A DNA stretch of 64,000 bases from Devosia naphthalenivorans. Its GTDB lineage: Bacteria > Pseudomonadota > Alphaproteobacteria > Rhizobiales > Devosiaceae. The notes below the pieces were generated by a model. The model had not been told where the DNA came from. It did not search any database and saw only the letters and a list, made by a program, of their open reading frames with translations. Both the position numbers and the translations under genes were made by a program. This document shows positions 45,697-54,564 of this stretch, one piece after another (position 1 is the first letter of the stretch; each line of letters starts with the position of its first letter). The stretch is from contig NZ_PYVW01000011.1 of assembly GCF_003056355.1 (NCBI RefSeq), positions 80,339-144,338 on the forward strand. The letters run 5' to 3'.

Positions 45697-46182
45697 TCAA
45701 TCCCTCGATGCTGGTACCGTGTGATTGTTGATCCGGAAGAGAGAGGAACAGAGCAACATCATGACGCCAGCCGTGATGCCGACATCGGCCAGATTGAAGG
45801 TGGGGAAGTGCCAGCCACCGGCGTGGAGATCGATGAAATCGGTGACGGCCCCGTCAGGAATCCTGTCCACAAGGTTGCCCAGTGCCCCGCCGAGGATAGA
45901 GGCATAGCCGAGGCGTTCGAGAAGATGTTGGCTCTTGTGCCATAGCCACGCCACCACAAAGCAGATGGCGAGGGTCAAAAGGACTATCGCCAACCAGCCC
46001 TGCGTTCCGTCCGAGGCGAACATACCGAAGCTCACGCCGGTGTTGAACCCGAGCGTCAGGTTCAACACCGGCAGAGCCGGCACGATTCTGCCATCGAGAT
46101 ACATGAGCGCCGCTTCCTTGGTGGAGGCATCCACGCCGATGATCCCGAGGATAAGAAAGAGGGAAGCGTCCCGGTTACTCAT
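45697..46182 (-). CDS. lspA: Lipoprotein signal peptidase LspA, second copy, CDF-linked
   Basis: A 161-residue four-helix protease. The catalytic aspartates are in GNLVDRIPDGAVTDFIDL and FPTFNLADVGI. The start ATG at 46182 overlaps the stop of the HMA-CDF gene (ATGA), so the two are coupled. A metal exporter followed by lspA repeats the cadA-lspA layout at 22805-25647, although the exporter family differs. The substrate lipoprotein is not visible. Confidence 0.9.
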   Translation of the reverse strand: MSNRDASLFLILGIIGVDASTKEAALMYLDGRIVPALPVLNLTLGFNTGVSFGMFASDGTQGWLAIVLLTLAICFVVAWLWHKSQHLLERLGYASILGGALGNLVDRIPDGAVTDFIDLHAGGWHFPTFNLADVGITAGVMMLLCSSLFRINNHTVPASRD

Positions 46183-47069
46183 CTGCCGGCCTGCTTGAGG
46201 TCCGAACGTGCATCGCGGATGATAGACCAGGCGGACTGCAGGAACAGCCCCGCGACCGCAAAGGCGACGATCAGGTCCGGCCATTGCGAGCCGGTCCACC
46301 AGACGACCGCGGCCGCGGCGACCACGGCCAGGTTGCCGATGGCATCATTGCGCGAGAAGAGCCATACGGCCCGCATGTTGGCATCACCCTTGCGATGCGG
46401 GATAAGCACCACGGCAGCCAGCACGTTGACGGCGAAGGCGACCAGGGCGAACCCGCCCATCAACAGGCTCTCGGGTTGGTGTTCGACGAAGATCCGGTAG
46501 ACTGTTGAAGCCATCACGCCCAATCCAAGGAGGCCCAGAAAGATCCCCTGTAACAGCGCCGCCTTGGCTCGAGCCGCAAGACCCCATCCTACCGCTATCA
46601 AACCGAGGAACGAAATCAGGCCATCGCCGAGGAAGTCGAGCGAATCCGCCTGCAGCGCCTGGGAGCCAGCGATGAAACTGCCCACTATCTCGACGATGCC
46701 GTAGCCGACGTTGAGCAGTACGACGGTCCAGAGCGCACGCTTGTAGGCCGGCGTGACATGCGACAGGTCGGGGATGTGGTCATCGTCGTCGCTACCCGCG
46801 GCGTCTTGGTTGCCTTCGAAACCCGAACCCTTTCGCACGCCGATCCGGTCGAGCTGGTAGCCAAGGTCGGTCACCGCACTCTCCAGCACTGGCAATCGCC
46901 GGTCCGGATCGTCCACTTCCAGGGTCATGACTTGCGATGCGATGGAGACCTTCACGTCGTGAACACCTTCCACCTTTCGGGCGGCGCCTTCGATCTTGGC
47001 GGCGCAGGAGGAACAGTCCATGCCGGTGACTTGGTAGCGTATGGTTTCGGCAGCAGCACTCATGCTCAT
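46179..47069 (-). CDS. HMA-CDF fusion metal transporter
   Basis: A 296-residue protein. Residues ~8-80 form an HMA domain with GMDCSSCAAKIEGAARKVEG, the same metal-binding fold as in the ATPases. A short acidic linker (AGSDDDDHIPDLSH) leads to a six-helix CDF-type core: SLDFLGDGLISFLG (DxxxD, helix 2) and FSRNDAIGNLAVV (ND...N, helix 5). There is no C-terminal CDF domain; the HMA domain seems to replace it at the other end. It is controlled by the divergent MerR gene and coupled to lspA. Zn, Cd or Pb is the likely metal. Confidence 0.85.
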   Translation of the reverse strand: MSMSAAAETIRYQVTGMDCSSCAAKIEGAARKVEGVHDVKVSIASQVMTLEVDDPDRRLPVLESAVTDLGYQLDRIGVRKGSGFEGNQDAAGSDDDDHIPDLSHVTPAYKRALWTVVLLNVGYGIVEIVGSFIAGSQALQADSLDFLGDGLISFLGLIAVGWGLAARAKAALLQGIFLGLLGLGVMASTVYRIFVEHQPESLLMGGFALVAFAVNVLAAVVLIPHRKGDANMRAVWLFSRNDAIGNLAVVAAAAVVWWTGSQWPDLIVAFAVAGLFLQSAWSIIRDARSDLKQAGR

Positions 47070-47096
47070 AGGCCTTCTTGAGGTGGATCGGCACAG

Positions 47097-47127
47097 AGGC
47101 TACAACCTGTAGTGACTACAGGAGCAA
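47097..47127 (-). promoter_or_regulatory. MerR-type divergent promoter/operator of the HMA-CDF operon
   Basis: On the minus strand -35 TTGCTC and -10 TAGCCT are 19 bases apart. The spacer region holds a perfect dyad, CCTGTAGT-G-ACTACAGG (47106-47122). Its half-site is shared with the cadA promoter at 25676-25706. Confidence 0.7.
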
Positions 47128-47134
47128 GCGGAAA

Positions 47135-47530
47135 ATGCAGATCGGAGACCTGTCGCGTGAAACGGGGGTCAATATCGAGACCATCCGGTACTACGAGCGT
47201 TCGGGAGTACTCCCTCCACCAGCGCGGCAGGATAATGGCCGGCGTGTCTATGACGCCGCGGACGTGCGGCGCCTTGGTTTTATCCGGCATGCCCGCGATC
47301 TGGGATTCGACCTGCAGTCGGTGCAAACCCTGCTGGCCCTGCAGGAGCAGCCGCAGGCTTCGTGTGCCGATGCCAGCCGCATCGCCCAGGCGCAGCTGGA
47401 CGAAGTGGAGCGACGAATTTCCAGGCTACAGAACCTTCAGCTTGAATTGTCCAGAATGGTGACAGAATGCCGGAAAGGAGTGGTGGCGGAATGTCGGGTC
47501 ATCGAAGCGCTCAGCACGCCATTGTCCTGA
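47135..47530 (+). CDS. MerR-family Zn/Cd/Pb-type regulator of the HMA-CDF operon
   Basis: A 131-residue protein from the ATG at 47135. The helix-turn-helix is IGDLSRETGVNIETIRYYER, followed by DVRRLGFIRHARDLGF and a long dimer helix. Metal ligands of the ZntR/PbrR/CadR type are present: Cys in QASCADAS and the loop TECRKGVVAECRVIEAL. It should distort the promoter at 47097-47127 to activate the transporter when metal binds. It also overlaps its own promoter. Confidence 0.85.
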   Translation: MQIGDLSRETGVNIETIRYYERSGVLPPPARQDNGRRVYDAADVRRLGFIRHARDLGFDLQSVQTLLALQEQPQASCADASRIAQAQLDEVERRISRLQNLQLELSRMVTECRKGVVAECRVIEALSTPLS

Positions 47531-47624
47531 TCGCAACCACCATGCTGTGGCTGGGCGCACCTCTTAGATTTGGGCTGCAAGATAACGGACGGAACAAGCA
47601 GGGCGTTTTCTCGTTGGCTGGCTT

Positions 47625-48911
47625 ATGAGTGAAGGATACATCCAGGTTCCGGCAGCTCCGGGCTTCGACAACACCTTGGCCTTCCTCCGCGAAGGCTACG
47701 ACTTCATCGGCACTCGTTGCGACGATCTCGGTGCGGATGGTTTCGAGACGAGGCTGATGCTGCGCCCGGTTCTATGCCTGCGCGGACAAGACGCCGCCGA
47801 TCTCTTTTATGGACAGAACCTGTTCACCCGGAAGGGCGCAATGCCTCCGTCCACACTGCGATTGTTGCAGGACAAGGGTAGCGTTCAAGCTCTTGACGGT
47901 GAGGCGCATCGGCACCGCAAGCGGATGTTTGCGCAACTTCTGGTTGATACCCCGCCTGATCGGATGGTCAGTCTATTCGAGCGGCATTGGCGGGAAGCCG
48001 AGGTAACCTGGATAGCGAAGGAAGGAACGGAACTCTTTGCAGCGTCCAATATGGTCCTGACGCGTGCGGCCTGGGAATGGTGCGGACTACCCGTCGACAC
48101 CGTGAACATCAACGACCTTTGCGATCAGTTGGTGGGGATGGTGGAGAATGCGGGCCGCGTCGGTCCACGCATGTGGCGGGAACTCGTACGGCGGGCGGCA
48201 TTGGAGCGAAAGCTCGAGAGCCTTATCGTTCAGATCCGCAAGGGAGAACTCAAGGCGCCTGAGGATGCGCCCGTCAGCTTTGTTGCCCATTGGATTGACA
48301 GTGACGGAAAGCAACTATCTGCAAAGGTGGCGGCGGTGGAGCTCATCAACTTGCTGCGCCCCATCGTCGCCATCGGTCGCTGGATACTTTTTTCAGCCAT
48401 GGCGCTCCATCACCACCCGCAATGGCAGACAAGAATTGCCGGGGGAGAAGATGATTGGATCGAGCCCTTTGCGGAGGAAGTGCGCCGAACTTACCCGTTC
48501 TTCCCGGTGATCGGCGGGCGGTCACTTCGTCCATTCACCTGGGGCGGCAAGCGTTTCGACAAGGGTCAGTGGGTGATGCTGGACCTCTTCAGCACCAATC
48601 GAGACGGTAGGATTTACCCGAACCCACTCATGATCCAACCAGAGAGGGCCTCCAGCTGGCGAGATCAGGACTTTCGTTTCATGCCACATGGGGCAGGCGA
48701 TCTTCGGAAAGATCATCGCTGTCCCGGCGAGTGGTTGACTGTATCGATCATGAGCAGTGCGATCCGCCTGCTTACCCAGGAGATGAAGTATCAGGTTGAT
48801 GATCAGGACCTAGCTATGCCGATGAACAGATTGCCCACGCGTCCGGCAGGTGGCCTGCGGATCCGATTTGTGGATCACACGCTAAAGGCAGCACATCAGT
48901 CTAACGGGTAG
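47625..48911 (+). CDS. CYP152-type cytochrome P450 (fatty-acid peroxygenase)
   Basis: A 428-residue P450 of the CYP152 group, which uses hydrogen peroxide to hydroxylate fatty acids at the alpha or beta carbon, or to decarboxylate them. The heme loop is FMPHGAGDLRKDHRCPGEWL with the thiolate Cys. The I helix has ELINLLRPIVAIGRWILF, where the Arg-Pro pair replaces the usual acid-Thr and holds the substrate carboxylate. EEVRRTYPFFPVIGGR is the K-helix region. It lies 94 bases after merR on the same strand. It may consume peroxide during metal stress or modify membrane fatty acids. Confidence 0.88.
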   Translation: MSEGYIQVPAAPGFDNTLAFLREGYDFIGTRCDDLGADGFETRLMLRPVLCLRGQDAADLFYGQNLFTRKGAMPPSTLRLLQDKGSVQALDGEAHRHRKRMFAQLLVDTPPDRMVSLFERHWREAEVTWIAKEGTELFAASNMVLTRAAWEWCGLPVDTVNINDLCDQLVGMVENAGRVGPRMWRELVRRAALERKLESLIVQIRKGELKAPEDAPVSFVAHWIDSDGKQLSAKVAAVELINLLRPIVAIGRWILFSAMALHHHPQWQTRIAGGEDDWIEPFAEEVRRTYPFFPVIGGRSLRPFTWGGKRFDKGQWVMLDLFSTNRDGRIYPNPLMIQPERASSWRDQDFRFMPHGAGDLRKDHRCPGEWLTVSIMSSAIRLLTQEMKYQVDDQDLAMPMNRLPTRPAGGLRIRFVDHTLKAAHQSNG

Positions 48912-49094
48912 CGCCTTGTCGGGCCCCGTTCTGTATCTCCAAACAATTGTCTGCTCCGTAAAACGCGCAACAACTTGGCCATACTCATTCGATGGCGTGG
49001 AAGGCGTTCTCCTGTGGCAAGATGGCGAAGTGTCCAATGCTTCCAGGAGGAGAATGGACCCTGGAACTAACGCGTCGAAGATCGAGCACAAAGC

Positions 49095-49526
49095 TCAAGC
49101 GTCGTGCTGATGGTGCTTGCACTTGCCGTGGTCAGCCAGGATTTCGATCACTTGGCAGCTTTCGACCCTCCCGTGGGAACATCCTTCCACCATACGCTCC
49201 AGTTCGGCCTCGAGAGCCTTGAGGCTGGTGATCTTCTCCTTGACCTCGACCAGCCTCGCCTTCGCGATGGCGTCGGCTTCGCCGCATGACTGGCCAGGAC
49301 GGTCTTGTAGCGACAACAGGGTGCGGATTTGGTCGATCTCGAAGCCCAACTCACGCGAATGGCGGATGAAGGTCAGGCGGTCCGCATCTTTCCTGTCATA
49401 GGTCCGCCGGTTGCCCTCGGTCCTGGGCGGTGGCGGCAACAGTCCGATCTGTTCGTAGTAGCGGATGGTGGGCACTTTCACCCCCGTCGCTTCCGAAACT
49501 TTGCCGATTGCCATGCCATGACTCAT
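49095..49526 (-). CDS. MerR-family CadR/ZntR-type regulator of cadA copy 2
   Basis: A 143-residue protein from the ATG at 49526. The helix-turn-helix (AIGKVSEATGVKVPTIRYYE) is followed by DADRLTFIRHSRELGF. Metal ligands are Cys in GQSCGEAD and the loop EGCSHGRVESCQVIEIL, and the tail GKCKHHQHD is histidine-rich like that of CadR. It is divergent to cadA copy 2 and should activate it. It is also the intact version of the broken regulator at 25713-26139 and could control cadA copy 1 in trans. Confidence 0.88.
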   Translation of the reverse strand: MSHGMAIGKVSEATGVKVPTIRYYEQIGLLPPPPRTEGNRRTYDRKDADRLTFIRHSRELGFEIDQIRTLLSLQDRPGQSCGEADAIAKARLVEVKEKITSLKALEAELERMVEGCSHGRVESCQVIEILADHGKCKHHQHDA

Positions 49527-49533
49527 TTTGCGC

Positions 49534-49564
49534 TTGCTCCTATAGCCACTGGAGGATGTAGGCA
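49534..49564 (+). promoter_or_regulatory. MerR-type divergent promoter/operator of cadA copy 2
   Basis: On the plus strand -35 TTGCTC (49534-49539) and -10 TAGGCA (49559-49564) are 19 bases apart. The spacer CTATAGCCACTGGAGG keeps the half-sites of the other two MerR promoters, less symmetrically. Confidence 0.65.
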
Positions 49565-49593
49565 GTGAGACAAGATTGCAAGGAGCTAGCGCC

Positions 49594-51762
49594 ATGACGG
49601 CAAGGATTGAAACAACACGCTTCAGTGTACAGGGCATGGATTGCGCCAGCTGCGCCACGAAAGTGGACACTGCTGCCCGTCGCGTAGCGGGCGTCGAGGA
49701 TGTTTCGGTTTCCGTCATGGCGGGCACGATGTCGGTGCGGCATGAGGCACAGACTGACCTTCAGGCGATCGCCGCCAAGATCAGCAACTTGGGCTATCCG
49801 ACCAAGCCCATACGCGCTGTCGACCCGGCAGATGTCGCCCAGTCATCGTCGGGACCTCATCTCCACGGCGATCATGACCATGATGAGGACGGTCCCTGGT
49901 GGAAAACCCGCAAGGCTGTGCTGACGATTACATGCGGGGTGGCTCTGCTAATTGCCTACCTCATCGGACAGGTGATCCCACAGATCGGTCATTGGGCATT
50001 CCTGGTAGCGCTCCTGGTGGGACTTGTTCCGATCGGTCGCCGCGCCATCGCGGGCGCAATGGCAGGGTCGCCGTTCTCCATCGAGACGCTGATGAGCATC
50101 GCCGCGATCGGCGCCGTCATCATCGGCGCCACCGAGGAAGCCGCTACCGTGGTACTGCTGTTCCTGGTCGGCGAACTGCTGGAAGGCGTGGCTGCCGGTC
50201 GCGCCCGGGCCAGTATCAAGGGATTGGCCGATCTCGTGCCGAAGACTGCTCGGTTGATCGAGGGAGATCAGGTTCGGGAAGTCCCGGCTGCAGGCCTTGC
50301 CCTCAAGGCGATGGTGATGATCCGCCCGGGTGACCGTATCCCCGCCGATGGCGACATCGTCGAAGGCAGCAGCGCCGTTGATGAGTCTCCCGTCACCGGC
50401 GAAAGCGTTCCCAAGAACAAGGGGCCAGGGGACCGCGTGTTCGCCGGCACCATCAACACCGATAACGTCCTCAAGGTACGGGTGACCGCCAAGGCCAGCG
50501 ACAACACGATCGCCAGGGTGATCCGATTGGTGGAAGAAGCCCAGGAAAGCAAGGCGCCGACCGAACGCTTCATCGACCGGTTTTCCCGCTACTACACGCC
50601 TGCCGTTCTGCTGGTCGGGGCTCTCGTTGCCATTGTGCCGCCGCTGCTGCTGGGCCAGGCCTGGGGCGAATGGGTCTACAAGGGTCTGGCCATCCTGCTG
50701 ATCGGCTGCCCGTGCGCCTTGGTGATCTCCACGCCCGCCGCCATCGCCGCCGCACTATCGGCAGGCGCACGTCGTGGCTTGCTGCTTAAGGGTGGCGCCG
50801 TGCTCGAGGGGTTGCGCAAGGTGACCACCGTGGCGCTCGACAAGACCGGCACCCTGACCGAAGGCAAACCCCAGGTCACCGACATCGTGGAGGTGGGGCT
50901 CTCGCGCTCGAAGGTACTGTCCATGGCAGCTGCCATCGAAACTGGATCGAGCCATCCTCTTGCCCTGGCGATATTGGCCAAGGCCAAGGCTATGAACGTC
51001 CCGGTGCCCCCTGCCATGGATGCCAAGGCCATCGGCGGCAAGGGGGTGACAGGAACCGTTGGCGGCGATCGCCTGCTGCTTGCCTCCCCGAAGGCGGCTA
51101 ACGAACAGGCAGGCATTCCCGCCGAACTGCAGTCCCGGATCGACGGCTTCAACGACGAAGGCAAGACGGTCTCGGTCCTGCTCGCGAACGACAAGATCGT
51201 GGGTATCTTCGCGATCCGCGACGAACCACGCCTCGATGCCCGTGCCGGTCTGGATGCGCTCAAGGCCGCGGGCGTGAAGACTGTGATGTTGACCGGTGAC
51301 AATGAACGCACCGCCCAGGCGATCGGGTCCTCGCTCGGCATGGACGTCCGGGCCGGGCTGCTGCCCGAGGACAAACAGCGCATCGTGCGTGAGCTGCAGG
51401 CCGGCGGCGCGGTGGTGGCCAAGGTTGGCGATGGCATCAACGACGCCCCTGCTCTTGCTGCTGCCGATATCGGCATCGCCATGGGCGGCGGAACCGACGT
51501 GGCGCTCGAAACCGCCGACGCAGCCATCCTCCACGGGCGGGTCCTCGACATCGCCAACATGGTCGGTCTGTCCAAGGCTACCATGGCGAATATCGGCCAG
51601 AACATCGCCCTGTCCTTGGGATTGAAGGCCGTGTTCCTGGTCACCACCGTTCTGGGGATCACCGGCCTCTGGCCGGCCATCCTGGCAGATACCGGCGCCA
51701 CGGTGCTTGTTACCGCCAACGCCATGCGCCTCTTGGGCTGGAAGGGGCTGACGCACTCATAG
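49594..51762 (+). CDS. cadA: Zn/Cd/Pb-exporting P1B-type ATPase (second copy)
   Basis: A 722-residue pump from the ATG at 49594, with AAGGAG upstream. It has one HMA domain (GMDCASC, ~residue 14), a short His-Asp linker (GDHDHDED) in place of the long one in copy 1, and the core motifs TGES, GCPCALVIS (~371), DKTGTLT (~415), SSHPLA and [10 protein letters not shown] (~611). It is closely similar to copy 1 through the core. An intact MerR regulator is divergent. The next genes downstream encode periplasmic copper chaperones, not LspA. Confidence 0.93.
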   Translation: MTARIETTRFSVQGMDCASCATKVDTAARRVAGVEDVSVSVMAGTMSVRHEAQTDLQAIAAKISNLGYPTKPIRAVDPADVAQSSSGPHLHGDHDHDEDGPWWKTRKAVLTITCGVALLIAYLIGQVIPQIGHWAFLVALLVGLVPIGRRAIAGAMAGSPFSIETLMSIAAIGAVIIGATEEAATVVLLFLVGELLEGVAAGRARASIKGLADLVPKTARLIEGDQVREVPAAGLALKAMVMIRPGDRIPADGDIVEGSSAVDESPVTGESVPKNKGPGDRVFAGTINTDNVLKVRVTAKASDNTIARVIRLVEEAQESKAPTERFIDRFSRYYTPAVLLVGALVAIVPPLLLGQAWGEWVYKGLAILLIGCPCALVISTPAAIAAALSAGARRGLLLKGGAVLEGLRKVTTVALDKTGTLTEGKPQVTDIVEVGLSRSKVLSMAAAIETGSSHPLALAILAKAKAMNVPVPPAMDAKAIGGKGVTGTVGGDRLLLASPKAANEQAGIPAELQSRIDGFNDEGKTVSVLLANDKIVGIFAIRDEPRLDARAGLDALKAAGVKTVMLTGDNERTAQAIGSSLGMDVRAGLLPEDKQRIVRELQAGGAVVAKVGDGINDAPALAAADIGIAMGGGTDVALETADAAILHGRVLDIANMVGLSKATMANIGQNIALSLGLKAVFLVTTVLGITGLWPAILADTGATVLVTANAMRLLGWKGLTHS

Positions 51763-51839
51763 TCCAACGGGTCGCATTCCGGTGGGCGGGAATGTCCGCT
51801 AATCCTGCTGCCAACAGAAGCTCACACGAAGGCTGATCC

Positions 51840-52316
51840 ATGCAGAAGCTTATCCTGGCCCTAGCTATTGCCGTCCTCACCGCTCCGGCACAGGCGCACG
51901 ACTTCACCTCGGGTTCGATCTTCATCGAGCACCCGATGATCCAGGAAGCGCCGCCCAACGCCCCGGTGCTGGGTGGTTACGTCACTATCCACAACAACGG
52001 CGATGTTCCGGAACGCCTGGTGGGAATCGAAAGCGAGGCCGCCGAGAAGGTGGAACTGCACCAGTCGGTGGTGACGGACGGCATCGCCCGGATGGAGCCC
52101 CTCGCAGAGGGCATGGAAATACCTGCCGGTGCCACCGTATCTCTGGGCGACGATGGCACGCACGCCATGTTCATCAAGCCTGACCGCCGCTACGAGGCCG
52201 GTGACGAGGTCGCCGCGACCCTGATCTTCGAGAATGCGGGACCGGTCGAGGTTGTCTTCAACGTGGAAGAACGCTCCGCGAAGGCTGCCCCGAACCACGA
52301 AGGCCACGGCAAGTGA
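51840..52316 (+). CDS. PCu(A)C-type periplasmic copper chaperone
   Basis: A 158-residue protein with a signal peptide (ILALAIAVLTAPAQA) and a cupredoxin-like domain. Family ligands are H(M)x10Mx21HxM; here they read ELHQSVVTDGIARM and later THAMF, so the first Met of HxM is changed to Gln in one site while His, Met, His and Met remain. The tail is His-rich (NHEGHG). PCuAC passes Cu(I) to oxidase CuA or CuB sites with SCO. The SCO gene overlaps its stop. Confidence 0.88.
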   Translation: MQKLILALAIAVLTAPAQAHDFTSGSIFIEHPMIQEAPPNAPVLGGYVTIHNNGDVPERLVGIESEAAEKVELHQSVVTDGIARMEPLAEGMEIPAGATVSLGDDGTHAMFIKPDRRYEAGDEVAATLIFENAGPVEVVFNVEERSAKAAPNHEGHGK

Positions 52317-52927
52317 CCGGGAAGACTTCGACCGGCATGCGTAAGCTCCGGATCGTCCTTTGGGCGCTGGTGGTTGTAGCAGCAGCCGGTGCGGGTTTCC
52401 TGGCGTATGGGCCCAAACCGACCGGCGTATCCGAGGTCGAGGCGATCTACGCCAAACCGTTCCAGCTTGTCGATCAGAACGGCGCTGCAGTGACCGAGGC
52501 AAGCTTCCTGGGCAAGCCATCTGCGTGGTTCTACGGCTTCACCCACTGCCCGGACGTCTGCCCGACGGCTCTGGCGGAAATGTCGGCGTTGCTCGAAGAA
52601 CTGGGACCCGATGCCGACAAGCTCAACGTGGTTTTCGTTTCGGTGGACCCCGAGCGCGACACGCCCGAAATCATGAAGGAGTACGTCGAGTACTTCGACG
52701 ATCGCATCACCGGGCTGACCGGCGACCTGGCCCAGATCAGCACCATGGCAAAGGACCGCTACATCTTCTTTGAGAAGGAGCCGATGGAGGGTGGCGACTA
52801 CCTGATGGGGCACCAGGCATCCATCCAGCTGGTCACTGCCGACGGACGCTTCTTCGGTACCCTGGCGACGGAGGAAGGATTCGACACCCGAATGGCCAAA
52901 CTGCGTCGGCTCATCGGCCAAGGCTGA
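52313..52927 (+). CDS. SCO1/SenC/PrrC-family copper protein
   Basis: A 204-residue protein starting with GTG at 52313, overlapping the previous stop (GTGA). The N-terminal anchor (IVLWALVVVAAAGAGFLAYG) is followed by a thioredoxin fold with the copper site HCPDVCPTAL and the distant His in MGHQASIQLV. SCO proteins reduce and load the CuA site of cytochrome c oxidase and are paired with PCuAC. No oxidase is encoded here, so both may serve chromosomal oxidases or buffer copper. Confidence 0.9.
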   Translation: MTGKTSTGMRKLRIVLWALVVVAAAGAGFLAYGPKPTGVSEVEAIYAKPFQLVDQNGAAVTEASFLGKPSAWFYGFTHCPDVCPTALAEMSALLEELGPDADKLNVVFVSVDPERDTPEIMKEYVEYFDDRITGLTGDLAQISTMAKDRYIFFEKEPMEGGDYLMGHQASIQLVTADGRFFGTLATEEGFDTRMAKLRRLIGQG

Positions 52928-52967
52928 TCGGAACCGCATCCTCGGAGCACTTGACGGGATGTTGTTC

Positions 52968-54263
52968 CTAAGGGGACGAAGTCGCTGTGCTCTCGACATC
53001 ATCAGCTGGGGCACGACCTCGTTCGTTGAGGACGTAGTCGAGCTCGGCCATCCTGGCTTCCGAAAGACCTGCGTTCTCGGCGAAACGGGGCCAGGCATCC
53101 ACGGCGGCCTTGACCTCGTCGAAGATTGCCTGGGCCCGAAGGGGAGTCAAACCCGCTCCCTTCGCCTCCTGCATGATGTGTCTGTGTCCCGGGTTCCGAC
53201 CTTCTCCAGCGATTGCCATGTTGTGTTCACCGCCGGGACCTGACGAGAACGTGAGGTCATACGCAGGCGTAGGCACCCAAGTGCCATCGGCCTTCATCTG
53301 GAATGCATGGTTTTTGGAATGGTCGTCCCGGTTTCGCGCCAGCACGTTGAAGACCATGCGGGTGAACATGCTCTCCACGTGCCGCTCGTCCCGGGTCAGC
53401 AGGCGGGTGGCCTTGAGAAGGATACCGTAGTCCACCTGGGGCTCCCGGTGGTCTGCGTGCAGCAAACCGCTTAGGGTATGAACATGGATGGCGCCGGCGG
53501 CACTGCGGTCGAACCGTCGCACGGCGAAATAGGCGTTCCCGCTGGAACCCCTCAACAGCCGCGTCTCCGGCATTTCCACGCCCGCGGCCCTTGCCATGAG
53601 CGAGTACGCGTACTCCTCCGGCCCGATTTCCCGCGGATCGCTTTCAGCGCGGAACTTGACGATCCACGGCTCGTAGCCGACCGCCAGCCCGGTGTTGCGG
53701 TCCTGGACCAGCAGGCCCGTTGCAGTATCCAGCCCTACGACGATCTTCGGCCTGACGCCGCCCGAGCCGCCTTGTGCTGCCTGCAACCGGTCAACGTCGG
53801 CTTCCGGGGATTCCTCCTGCACCAGTTCGGCCTGTGTTGCGAGCCAGTCGAGGTCGAGGTCGCCATAGACGACTTCCTCGAGCAGGCCGACCGGTTTGTA
53901 GCGGAGGGCACCCATACCCGTGGTGCCGACGAAAGAGAGACGGTCCAGCGGACCCAAGGTCATGAAGTCGTAGCCCAGCCGCTGCAGGCGCCGATCGAGG
54001 AGTTTACGCCCCCAACCGTCCGGCAGGCTGTCGTTGAACAAGCCATGCAATCCTTCAAACGGCACGTGCGGCGCAGGTTGCGCGCCCGGCCGCAATGGCA
54101 AATTGAACGGGGAAAGGTTCAGGCGGCGGTCGAGTGCCGCTTGGCTGTACTCGAAATAGCTCCGCCTTTCCCCTGCCCGCCAAGCAATGCGCCCGATGGG
54201 CAGCATCTCCCCTGCAAGCTCCAGCGTGACCTCTACGCTGAGGACATGGTCGAGCTGTTTCAT
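52968..54263 (-). CDS. hipA: HipA-family serine/threonine kinase toxin
   Basis: A 431-residue protein with the two-lobed HipA fold. The N-terminal lobe includes FNDSLPDGWGRKLLDRRL. The kinase part has VKFRAESD, the catalytic loop NRDDHSKNHAF and PAYDLTFS for metal binding. E. coli HipA phosphorylates glutamyl-tRNA synthetase and stops growth. The start overlaps the hipB stop (ATGA). The proline-threonine tail is short. It is a typical addiction module for mobile DNA. Confidence 0.9.
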   Translation of the reverse strand: MKQLDHVLSVEVTLELAGEMLPIGRIAWRAGERRSYFEYSQAALDRRLNLSPFNLPLRPGAQPAPHVPFEGLHGLFNDSLPDGWGRKLLDRRLQRLGYDFMTLGPLDRLSFVGTTGMGALRYKPVGLLEEVVYGDLDLDWLATQAELVQEESPEADVDRLQAAQGGSGGVRPKIVVGLDTATGLLVQDRNTGLAVGYEPWIVKFRAESDPREIGPEEYAYSLMARAAGVEMPETRLLRGSSGNAYFAVRRFDRSAAGAIHVHTLSGLLHADHREPQVDYGILLKATRLLTRDERHVESMFTRMVFNVLARNRDDHSKNHAFQMKADGTWVPTPAYDLTFSSGPGGEHNMAIAGEGRNPGHRHIMQEAKGAGLTPLRAQAIFDEVKAAVDAWPRFAENAGLSEARMAELDYVLNERGRAPADDVESTATSSP

Positions 54264-54559
54264 TTCCGCCTGCCCCGCTTGCGAGGCGCCTTCTCGACGA
54301 CATCTTCGATCCTGGTGATCTGGGACGGCGGGAACAGGGCCTCGAACTCCCGTTCGGCTTCGAGGGCATAGGCGATCTTGACCACCGTCTCGAACCCTGC
54401 TTTTCCCGTGCGCTCGAACAGCTTCAGCGTGCCCAGCGATACCCCTGCTCTTGTGGCCAAACCTTCCTGCGTCAGGTTTTTCGACAGCCGTAATTGCCTT
54501 GCCCTGTGCGCAAGAGATGCCATCGTGTCGGAAGGTGATTGAAGCTTAAGGGATATCAT
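54260..54559 (-). CDS. hipB: HipB-family antitoxin
   Basis: A 99-residue XRE-type repressor from the ATG at 54559. The helix-turn-helix is RQLRLSKNLTQEGLATRAG then VSLGTLKLFERTG. The tail is basic (KAPRKRGRRK). It neutralises HipA and represses the operon. A palindrome covers its own start codon, so translation and transcription could both be blocked. A TTG at 54568 is an unlikely earlier start. Confidence 0.88.
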   Translation of the reverse strand: MISLKLQSPSDTMASLAHRARQLRLSKNLTQEGLATRAGVSLGTLKLFERTGKAGFETVVKIAYALEAEREFEALFPPSQITRIEDVVEKAPRKRGRRK

Positions 54560-54564
54560 ATCCC
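54550..54564. promoter_or_regulatory. HipB operator
   Basis: GGGATAT-C-ATATCCC is a perfect 15-base palindrome over the hipB start codon. Further half-sites follow upstream on the operon: GGATAT near 54583 and TTATCC near 54602 and 54624. E. coli HipB binds TATCC-N8-GGATA repeats, so a multi-site autorepressed promoter is likely. Confidence 0.65.
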
